A stretch of DNA of 64,000 nt. Source: Eleginops maclovinus. Taxonomy: Eukaryota > Chordata > Actinopteri > Perciformes > Eleginopidae. The notes beneath the pieces are model-generated. The model was not told the origin of the DNA, ran no database searches, and saw only the letters and a list, made by a program, of their open reading frames with translations. Every line of letters starts with the position of its first letter. Positions within the stretch are counted from its first letter, which is position 1. Of the stretch, positions 14,501 to 26,500 are shown in pieces. The DNA is taken from the NCBI RefSeq assembly GCF_036324505.1, contig NC_086370.1:12510512-12574511 (forward strand), read 5' to 3'. The translations under genes were made by a program, and so were the position numbers.

Positions 14501-17500
14501 GTTTTTTCACAACATTATGTTTTGAGATTATTTTTCTCTTACCAGTAAGATCTTACACAATAGCCTCATTTTGAATTTATAAAATATGTAAGTATGTAGG
14601 TATATCTTCTATTGAATCACAAAAGCAGTTCATAGAAATGTGTCCACAGAAAGGGCATGAAAGAAAATATAGCTGGAAATGTTGTGGAAATGATCTTATG
14701 TTGCAGTATCTATAATATCTCATTTGTAAAGTCAGAATAAGAATACCGTCCCACAGGGGTAATTTACAATTGTTAGCAGCGTTTTTTTTTTTTGTGTTAT
14801 TAATATTAAAGATTTTGAAATTACACGATATACGAAATACACGTCCAGTACCAATAACAGTTTAGCAATTGCAGCCAGGTCTCGTGGGGGGTCTACCAGG
14901 GGCCGTGGTGGTTGTAAAGTCTGACCGTCTGTCATATAGAATTATAATTCTTGGCGTGTTAAAACAAAAAAGTTTCTGTAATTTGAATAACTGTTTAGTG
15001 TGTGTATCTATCCGTCATATTCAGGGGGGAGTAATGGAGGATAAATAGCAGTCTCACAGCAGCCAAACAAACACATTCACAGTTACAATCACACCTACCA
15101 TGAATTTACCTAACCTGCATGCTTTCTGACTGGGGAGGAAAGTAGAACATCTGGAGGAAAGCCCACGCAGTTTGTGTGTTGTCAACATTGAAACACAAAC
15201 ACTAACTGACAATGCTGGGGACAAGTTAGCAAACCCAAAGCATTGAAACACAGAGAATGCACCAGGAGCTGCTCTATTAAATATTTGATACTTCCTGTTG
15301 CAGGTTGTCACAGATTATACAAATAGCAAAGTATGTTCTGTTCAACGCACGACAATCTTCATTTGTTACTGTTATTTTGAAAATAGCAGTCACAATCGGC
15401 TGTGAAAGTGTCTTCAGCCTGTTAATAATCAAACACTACAAATGTTTACTGCATTATAAAAATCATTTTATATTTCAATACAGTCAGATCTAACAATGCT
15501 CAACTCCAGCGACAGAATGTAAATATTTTATCCCAAAAAGCCAGTTTCCTTAAGAGCAAAATACATCCTCCAGTGCTGCTGCTCAAAACACATTATTAAT
15601 TTATAGATTTGAAACCCCACAAATGCTTCCTCTTTCTGATGATACACCTTTCAAAGCTGTGCACATCTTAGTGCATTTTAAAAAGTCCCTGTCTGGATAT
15701 TACTTTGTATGCTAGATCACGCTCCTTCTTGCCAAGACAGGAAGTGCATGCATCAAGGAAAAAAAGACATGGTTATACGTTTTCTGACATGCTACTAATC
15801 TCCGCTTTCTGCTGTTATTTTTCAGGCTGCGTTCGTGTTTATCTTTACTGAGAGAAGTCATTTCTGCCTCTGCAGCAGCTGCTAAGATGAATAACTCCAT
15901 AACAAGATTATTATTTTTTCTCCAGCACATGTTCCCTCTATTTCAAGTATTTCAGCAGATCTCATATATATATATATCACAAGTAAGCCATCAGGCTGCT
16001 CACATTTATTTGTAACATCATTTCAGGTTCTTCCATGCCTCACAGGGTGTTTTATCACTTATCTCCTTGTGTGTTGCCACTGGACCTGTTGCTGCAATGT
16101 CATGGTCCATTTTCACCTCTGTCCTAATGATGCCTCCCTCTATGTTTACACGTTTAGTGATGCTGAGGACTGGTTCTGTGAATGCCCCCCGCTCTACACG
16201 GGCCGACTTTGCCAGTTCAACGCCTGCGAGCGCAACCCCTGTGGTCACGGAGCAACATGCATCCCAAAGTCACCATTGGAGGCCGTATGTCTCTGCCCCT
16301 ACGGAAGACAAGGTCTACTGTGTGATGAACGTGAGTGCTACAGAGAAGAGCTCCACACAGATCAATGCGCCACAGATTTAGCAGCTTTATAAAGAGGCTG
16401 ATCTGCAAACAGTTGGTGAATGAGAGCCCTGAGCAGTTGGTAAAATAGGAGCTTCTTGTAAAAGTAAAGGGTTTAATGAAACTAAATTGCGCTGAAAAGG
16501 CAGAAAGCTCTTCCTCCAGCAATAGTCAGATAATCAAGGGAAAACTCCATGCCTCTTTGCTGAATATTCCAAATGACTCCTTTTAGTTCATAAGATCTTA
16601 ATTCCTTGCTACTGTAATTTTAGCGGTGTGACTCAAAGCAACTTTTCTTCACAACTTTTTTCTTAAAATGTCAGGTTTCTGCTTGAACAGCAGGGTGTTC
16701 GTGTGTTCTCACATTACCAGCGATGTTATTAATAAGCTAGCTTACTGTTGCTTATGCCCATCTGTGGTCACTTTTTCGCCGTTTCACCAAATGCTAACTT
16801 ACAAGACAAAAGGATAGAAGCATTAACTTTATATTCCTATCACACAACTTCAGAGCAAGTGATAATGAAGGGTCATACACTGACTGGCTAATGTATTTTG
16901 AATCCTTAGATGAGTTTGTAATAGTCTTCCAATTATTTGCCAAAAAATTTAATTAAATACAAAAACTTTTTGGCCAGTGAATCTCAAATAATGCTGTTCT
17001 TTAAAGTCTCTTAATAAACCAAGACATTGAAAATGCTACAAATTGCATTTATTCAAGGACTGCTGCATAACTCAAATGAAAACATACTGGACAACTCTTG
17101 TTGAATGTGACTGTAAAAACATGCTGTATTTTCAGCCATGCTAGCAGGCTGGCTGTAGGGACTGCAATATGGTCAGACACTTTGGTCCAGACTGAAATAA
17201 ATATTTGAAAGATTGCCATCAAGTTCTGTTCAAACATCCCCAGAGCAAGAGTCCCTCTAACTTTGGTAATCCAATGACTTTTTCTAGCATTAACATGTCA
17301 AAGGCTTTTGTCCAATACTTTGGTTAATGACAACATCATGTATTTACAAACATTCTCATTTATGTTAAATGCTAATTGGCAAATTCTAAAGATACCTCTT
17401 GATGGGGACAATGGTACACATACCTGCTTTAAAATCATTTAGTAATTTTGATTATGCTAGCAGGTTGACATTAGCATTCACCTAGCTGAAGACTCCTGTT

Positions 17501-20500
17501 TAATCCAAATTGAGATATCCGATTACAGAAAATTGTTAATTATATTTTGTTGTTTGTTGTATAGTATAGTTAATGAGCATTTTAAGGTCTCTATTCTAAC
17601 AGTAATGCCATGAGAGAGGCTTCACACTCTATGCCTCTCAGAAACAAAAGGGTTTTGCTTGACTAAAGTGACTTTAGGAGCAGCGTGGTGCTTGGCATAT
17701 AAGTCACTCAGCCATGCCACAGCCCCTGACAGTCTTTCAACACCCACATCCCAAACGGAAAATCTAACCTTCCAGTGTCAAACTCAGTATATGGCTGACA
17801 TTTGAATTTTAATCCTGATTACATCAGATGGGATCAGAGGCGAACCTGATCACTACTAAGGTTGCCTGCCTCTGGGGTCTATTTTTGTACTTTCCTTGAA
17901 TATGATACAAAATAGTCAGTGATAGCATGGTAGTTATTTTTGTCTTTATTTTAGACAAAGCTAAAGTTATATATCCAGCAGAGGAACGTTAAAGAGCTAA
18001 ATGTTTGCTTTAAATATAAGATTTTCCCACCTTCATGTTAATGGATAAGTTTGGTCTATGAACCAGCAGTGAGGAGATGAATATAAGTGCTATTGATGCT
18101 GTAAGTCTCAAGTGACGTGCTCATTAAACATTAATGAATATTCAAGATGACTTCACTCAGAATACTAATGGTGAACCTGAGTATACAAGTTGCCCATAGC
18201 TCCTGTTAAAGATGCATGTTTAGATTGTTCGTGTTTAGAGTTCAAAGACAAAAAACTGTACAGTACTACAGCTCCTTTTTTCTCAAATCTACAAATAGTA
18301 TATCCTCTCTGTCTGAGCTATGAGATGTTGTCAATTTATAATGAGTTATAATGGTCTTTTAATCAAAAGATGTTCTAAGTCAGGGAGGGATGATTCAAAG
18401 AAAAGGTTTTGCCGGAAAAACATTGCCAACACAGTATTGTTGTTTTGTAAAACAGTCAGTGTAGACATTTTAGTACATCATATTTTCATAGATACCTTTC
18501 AAACAATCCATCTTCAATGGTTTTACTGTCTGTGCTTTGACACTGTGCAGCATTATTCCGCATTATTCAGAATCAGCACTTCAGTTCAGTATTGATTTAG
18601 GGAAGTTTCTGTTAACCTTGCATTGTTCCCAGATTGAAAATAATTTAGGAGTGTATCTCTCACTCTCTCTCAGGAGAGTTGTTGTTTTCCCAGCTGCACT
18701 GTGACAGCTAAGAGGCACACCATACATGCAGTTTTTGTCAAAATGCGTTTCACACTCTGACTGGCGCCGCATGTCATTCTGTTTTTTCTACTGCGGCTCC
18801 TTTTAGTTTGCAGCCCATTACACAAATACCCAGCAGTGTAAATGTTAGGTGATATTATTTGACGGAGTGTGACGTTTTAATCCATAGATGGATGCATTTC
18901 ACAGCTACAGTCCATAAGATTCTGTGTTAATAATATGTTCAGTAACCGTGTGACTTTCGCCAGCACTGAACCTAATTCTGAAGTATAATACAATGATGGT
19001 TTTTCTAGAAGGAACACTCAAATGTTTACCAATGAAGGGGTATACATTATGCATAATGTTGGCTGTAGTTCAATATTGGGCGGAAACCTAAAGATTTACT
19101 CAGTTATTTACTTCTGAATTCCTATTTACCTTCATCACAAGAAGGATATGGACCATTGTGGTTTTCTATGAAAGTCAGGTTGATGTGGATTAAACTGTCG
19201 GTCTCTCTCTTGCTTACTTGACCCTTTCAAAATCAAAGACAATTAAATTGTTAAAAAAAAACATAAAAACGTATTATAGCGATAGCTTTAGAAACTGTGG
19301 CCCCTGAAGTTTAGATTTAGAAGTTAACAGTTTTTACTATCATTTAAACAAATTAAATGTAACCCCCAGAAAGAAATTAATTCTAGTAGATCTGTTTTGC
19401 TGGCTTTAATTAGATAGTACAGTCTGTGATATTATACCAAACACTTATAATATACGTATGTTTGTACAAATATAATATGAGCAAGACGCTAGAAGGCACT
19501 TAAATAAAGTTCAGTTATAAATCATTCCATCAGAAATTCGAAACCCCCACATTTTATTTGATATAAAACCACTACTGAATAACTGTATATCACATTAAAA
19601 TAGTTTTGTATTCATGGCTGGTCATCTAATATTTGCCTATATCAGTTTATTGTAGATTGGTATGGACACTATATTTGTACAGTAAGCTCATGGGTAGTGT
19701 GTCCATGGACCAAGTAAATAACCTCCTATAAACAAATCCAAGGTCCTTTTATTTGTTGTAATCATGGCTCACATGTTTGTATTTAGTCTGAGCTAAGATG
19801 TTATTTCAGGGTATAAAAACACTCATTTGAATGAAACAAAAGGCAGATGCAGCTCTTCCAGTCTGGAAACGATAACAGAAGCATTCCCAGCTTTATTAAT
19901 AATTTAACAGCCACACGGAGCTGAGGGCAGTCGCAGAGGGGAGCTCTGAACCCTTCTTAGCCATAGCCTGGGGCTGCAGAAGAGTATGCAAGGTGTTGAA
20001 GAAGAGCAGTTTTGTTTCTGAATCCTCTGCTGTGTAAAAAAAAAAAAACAGCACAGCATGTCATTTTGAACGACCAGGGGGGGGGGGGGGGGTGAATTTA
20101 CATTGAGTCCCTAGTGAAAAATCAAATAGATGGGTGTGCTGAGATGGAGTACAAGAGAGGGCATTATTGAATCAACCATCCATTCTGAATAAGTAAACTT
20201 GAGATTGTAATTGAATATCTTGGGATTATTGTGCTACCCTTTTGAACATCAGGTATGAAGCGATGCGTGCTTTGCAGAAGCTTTCTTAAACAGCTACTAA
20301 TGGAAATAGAAAAAGGACTGAAGAGGTGATAGTGTTTGAAAACAGGTCATCATCTTATAGATTCAGAAAGGAAAATATTTCACTAACCCCTGGTATGTAA
20401 TGTGTAGCAATAGTGCCATCTTTTGGTAACCCGTGAGTGAGAAAATGAATCAGGCCTGTTCTATTCAAGCCACACAGACACAAAAGAACCATCCCATTTG

Positions 20501-23500
20501 AACTCAAATATATGAAATACATGTGTTTGTTTTGCAGCCATCAATATTACCCGTGCCAGATTCAGTGGAAGTGATGAGTTTGGTTACACTTCTTTCGTGG
20601 CTTACTCCTCCATCCCGAGCCTGAGTTTCTTCTACGAGTTCAAGCTGAAGTTCACCCTCGCAGATAATTCATCTTCTGTGAAAGATAACCTGATGCTGTT
20701 CGCTGGGCATAAAGGACAAGGTGAGCTCAATTTAGACACCCTCGCAGCTGTTTAAAATCATTCTGCCGAATGTCAAATGAAAAAAGACGGGGAAAAAAAC
20801 ATTGAAACGTCTCCTTCATTTTAGTTGTCAAACTTCATTAAGGATTTTTTCAATCTCATCTGTGATCCTCCCATCAAGGCCGACCCTAAAGGGATTTTAT
20901 TTTTTGGCAGATCGAGAGACATTTATTAAGAGTCTTTCTGAAGTCCAATAATTAGTTGATATCCTGGTAATGTTAACAGCTAACTGTTATTGTTCTTGAC
21001 TTCCAACGGGAGCAAGATGCATTGCTAGCATAAAAAATGAACATGTGAACTGAGCATCTCAAAAGTATCAGTGCTAATTGCATTCAACAGTCTTTGAGAT
21101 GCAGGTGCAATGTGATGCTGTCAGCAGCCATCACTTTAAATTAAGGTCTCCTACTGCAGGGTCAGACTTAGAAGCAGGTAACTGCTGTGTCATTGTCACC
21201 AGCATATTTCATCAAACGAGGAAGAGGGCGCAGAAATAAAAAAGATCTTGTGGATCTTATGCACTCGTTTTCTCTTGAGAGTAAAATTCATCAAGGTGGA
21301 GGCAAAACAACACAGTATGAATAATGAAACGCTTGTCAGGAGAGAGAGCAGCACTGTTTGAAATGGTACAAAGGCATAAAGTAAGAATAGATAAAAAAGG
21401 AACGTTTCGCATGATAATTGGTTTAATGAAGTGGCATCTTTAATTTTTTGGGTGGCAGTGATCAAGGTACACGTAATTAAACAAGCAGATGAGGCAAACT
21501 ATAAAACAAAACTAGAATAAATATTTCAGCAAACAAACATAATGTATTTTTAGGATTATAGTACAGATGCAGTCTTAATGATGATGTTTAATGACTATGT
21601 TTGAAATTAGTGTTCTGCATACAACGTGCTCAATGCATCTTCGCACCCACAAACCCTATATTTATATACAGTATATACTGTATGTATTTCCTGCTTAGTG
21701 GTGTAGACTGTTAAATGGGTAATTGTAAGGTCAAAGTTTTCAGTTCTCATGTCTACTGTGCTTGTGACGAACTATTTATGTGTTTTCCAGGCGATGATGG
21801 TGATGACTTCCTCGTTTTGGGACTGCGGAATGGCCGAGTTGTGCATAGATTCAACCTTGGATCGGGTGTAGCAGTCATATTCAGTGATCGACTGAATCAG
21901 CAGACCAGCATTCACACCGTTACGTTTGGAAGGTCAAAGAGGACCGGATGGCTGAAGGTGATGTTGTGTTTGGATTGGCGTCATATTTGTGAATTAGAAA
22001 GGTGTTGGGCCACCAGAAGAGCTTCAATACACAATTCTGGTTCCAACTATGAGGTTTAAATCATTCAAAGGTTTCGTAAGGTTAAGGATTCACCAGATAA
22101 TTAAAGGGATAGGAAACAATATGTATTTCCTTTAACAGCATTTTTTGTACAAATATTTCATGTTATTCCCTTCTGACTTGCATGTGTATCAAGTAGAATC
22201 TATGTATATATTGTTGTTGCTTTCACTATATTTAACTTTTTTATCATTGCACACAGAGCCACTAAAACAAAGTGCAGTTGAACATCAACCAGATAATACA
22301 AAAGAGTTGCAAAGTGCATATTGGGAATAGTATTTTGTAAAGTGATATTTAACTCGGAACTCGGATACATACTTTTTAATTTTGTTCTTGCCACTCATTT
22401 ATTGGCATTTTAGTCCAACCTTTTTTTTATGTATTACACTGTGTACATCCGCACATAAACACTTTAGAGATCTGTCCTGCCCAGTGTCGGTGATGCAGGC
22501 TTGTAAATGGTGTCACAGTAAGGTGAATGATTTCTGGGAACACATCAGGTTTGTAAGTACCAACAAATCATTTTTGGTCCAGTGATCAGGAAAAGGATGT
22601 TTGCATCATCTAAGTGTGACTGAAAAACAGAGGTGGGGAAAGTACATGTACTCAAATACTGTGTTTTAGTACAATTCTGAGATACTTGAACTTTACTTGA
22701 GTATTTCCTTTTTATGCTACTTTGTACTTCTACTTCACTACAAATCAGTTAAATAGTGTACTTTTACTCCACTGAATTTATTTTGTACTTTAGTTACTTG
22801 GAAGATTTTGGTTTAATTTTGTGAAATATAAACAATTCTTAAAAAGGCCTTTATTTAAACCTAGGGTAACATTCACAAGCTACTCTGCAGACATTAATTA
22901 AAACTAGCTGCACCTTTACCAGCTTTGATAAAGAAATGAATGCATCAATAATTATAATCAAAACATATGATATATTATTCTGAAATGGAACAATCTGCAG
23001 AATAAGTACTTTTACTTTTGGTACGTTAGGTATATGTTGATGCTTTACTTGAGCTACATTTGAATGCAGGACTTGTAAAATATGATTAGTATTCCTGCAC
23101 TCTGATATTTCTGCTTTTACTCAAGTACAAGATTTGAGTACTTGGACCTACCCACCAGCTGAAAAAGTATGCAGCAACAGTGAAAAGCTATGGAGGCAGC
23201 CAATTTGTGCTTTGAATTGACATTTTATCATGTCTTTCTCAGGTTGACGGGCAACGTAACAGAACAGGATCCTCTCCGGGCCCCCTGATAGGCCTCAATG
23301 TTTTCAACCAGCTCTTTGTGGGTGGATATAATGAGTACACCCCTGAACTCCTGCCACTTGGATCCAGGTTCCGTAATGGCTTTCAGGGTAAGACAGCAAC
23401 GGCTTTATTACAGCCCAACACTGTTGTCTGGAGTAAAAGCACCTGTGCTTTGACTTCCTCCAAGGATTTCGGTCTATTTGTAAGCAGAGGGGGAGGCGTG

Positions 23501-26500
23501 TAATGGAAAAGGGAGTTACAGGCTCGGACTGCTGTATGAGGCCTGAACAGAGCATTGAGGTTGATTGTGTCTGCACCCTTTAATCACTTCACACCCATGT
23601 GCAGTTTGCGTTGTGTGCAAATCCATTTCACTGCTGATAAGTCACATGAACAAGGCTGCCATACAAATGATCTTTGTCATCATCAACATCTTTTGTGCTT
23701 TCTCTCAGGTGACCCCATATAGGATTGTATTCTGGAGAGGATTCATTGTGCTGCTAATGCTCGGGGCTGTGGAGCAAAATTGCCATAACCGTAATGATGA
23801 CAACAGCTATGAATATCATCATAACCAGATTCAGCAGTCTTTGCACTACAGCTATGAAGCTGGTTATTATAAGATGTCATGGCTGATCCATTTGAGATGA
23901 TCAAGAGCTTTTTATTTATTTAAGGACTGGAGCGATTTTTTGTGTTTGCTCATTTATCACTGTGTAATTCTTTTTTTTTTGCTCATCAAATAAACCTTTC
24001 AAAATGGAATCAGCTATGGTAAAGCATTAGTCGGCCCATGCTGTATCAGCCTGTCGTACTCCCCTGTAATGGTGAGCACCACCTGAGTCAGGCGACGCTG
24101 GTGGTACCATAACCTCTCTGCTCGGGATGTAATGAGAACTCATGAGCGTCTAATCAGATCTGTGTGACCTTCCTCTAGCCCTAATCATGATGGCTGGCAG
24201 TGAACACACTGATAATGCACTTCACTCCCAGTTATCAACAGATCCACACTTCCCTTTGGAAAGGTGGCAGAGGAGGTACTGCGGCAGCTGGGTGGTGAAA
24301 AAAATCACTCACTCTATTTGAGCTGTTGATCAAAAAACGTGAAATGTTTTTTAAGCATGCAGATATTTCTTTAGCACACTTGTTGAAAAATATTGAGGGT
24401 CAGTACCGGCGCAAAAATAAATGGGGTTGTACAACTCTACATACAGTACGTGTATCCCTATGTTCATTATAGAAAACATTCCATTGAATGTGGCATGGAA
24501 CGCTTTGAGCGAAACATTTCTAATTTGGCACAAACATTAACTACGACTCAAAGAGGAAGTGGTGGTGGTCAAAGGTCGAAAGCTAAAGGTTGCTGTGACC
24601 TTCTGCCTCCCTTTCTCATGAACGCCTTGAGAGTATTCCTTCAAATTTTGCATTAATGTCCGCCCAAGGGTGAACGGTTAGAATTGTGGAGTGAAAGGTG
24701 ACTGTGACCTAACTAAACAAGCTGTTGGCCTCATTTGCTTACTATGGTAATTTTACACAATATCACAAGATATGACTGCAATATCAATAGCATGGTGATA
24801 TATTTTATTTAGATTTTTAAAGACTGCCACAGGAACTACATTCTGACTATTTTTTTCTGTGAAGCCAAGTTCACTGCACATTCACTGTGCACAGCTTCTT
24901 CTCTGACATTTATTAATACCAGACTTGGCTCCTCTGGTTCTTGGTTCTTTGTAATAAGAGTCAGTAAGAACCGCAAAAACCAAAAAATACCTAACTTTAA
25001 TAATCTTCCTTATAAATCTGCTTCGCTTTACGATGTTTGCAGCTCGGCAACCATCACTTGAGTCTGCCAAGAAGACAGCATCATGCCATGAATATTCATG
25101 AATGAGCATGACATTTTCCCTGCATCCTGTTTATGCCAATGACTAATGCAGCAGAGAGATGGGAGTCAGCATGTGCACATGACTCCGTGGCTTGTGCTCA
25201 GGCCTTATATTTATAGAAGGCCCAGTGCTCTGCAGGTACAGGCCAAAGCAAATATTGTCTGGATAAAATGGAATCATGAGAGCAAAAAGCAAATATGATG
25301 AGGGAGATGCATGAGAAGAGAAAGGCAGAGAAATTTCATTTAAGAACTCGGACTTCTAGGATGTGTACTGCAGGGACTGCAGATAATTTATTCCATCAAA
25401 TTCAAGAGTTAACATCAACATCAACAAAAACATTTGGAATTAAGTATTTATACTTCATAATAACCCCTGTGGTGTCACACGATTCAAAAACCATCCAACA
25501 AGTTAACTTCAAACCCTTTTTTAAATCATTCTAACTCAGAATATTCACATTTAGTATGCCCAACATTAATTCTCATACAAGGAAATTAAAATGTTGTGTT
25601 TCCTCTGATAATCCCTTATCAGATGAATAAAAAAGATATCCCTCTGACATACAGTGGGTGTGTTTGTCCTTTTTTTTAAAGGGTGCATTTTTGATGTGCA
25701 GTTTCGTACAAGAAGAGACAGAAAGTTCCAAGTGCTGGGACAGCCTGCGGGACATCCAGCCTTTGGGCGCAGCGTGGGTCAGTGTGGAGTCACCCCTTGT
25801 GTTCATGTTCACTGCAGAAACGGGGGGAAATGTGTGGACTCTGGCTCATCTGTGTAGTAAGTAAAAATAAGTGACATTTGGGATAATTATTTTGATTATT
25901 CGCAACAAATCCACTTGTGAATGGCTTTATGGATGAGAGGAATTAACCCTCACAAAGTATTTATTATTTATTAGTATAGCGAAAGGAATCGACAGCATTT
26001 ACAAGCTTTTCACAGAGCCTGACTGTGTCCCTCTGCAGTTGCCAGTGCCCATTTGGATGGAAAGGAGCACTCTGTTCTGAGACGGTGTCTGTGTGTGATG
26101 TGGAGCACAGCCCCCCGCCTCTGTGTGCCCACGGTTCCACCTGCATCCCTCTGCCCAAAGGATATACCTGCCAGTGCCCCCTGGGGACCGCAGGGCTCTA
26201 CTGCGAGAAAGGTTGCGTCACTGAACCTTAACTTTATCATTATATATGTTTTATATTTATTTATTAACACAAGACCTTCACCATTCAATTATTTAACTGC
26301 TATATCTTGTTGCCTGTGACAGCTGTGACCATCAGTGATCCGTTCTTCAGTGGTAACCAGTCTTCATGGATGTCATTCCCGCCTATGAGCATTAGACACA
26401 GGACGGTTCTGCAGCTGCAGTTCCAGCCTTTATCACCTGATGGCATCCTTGTGTACACTGCACAGCACCTCAGTGCCAGATCTGGTGAGGACATCAATAA

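Larger units (their letters stand above)
8950..16157 (+). other. eys intron, 7.2 kb
   Basis: Holds two CA microsatellites (11370-11392 and 11485-11580), an imperfect inverted repeat at 12148-12176 and an AT run near 15964-15977. No coding exon was recognised. The stretch 10130-10300 looks compositionally complex and might be a conserved non-coding element, which cannot be judged without an alignment. Confidence 0.6.
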
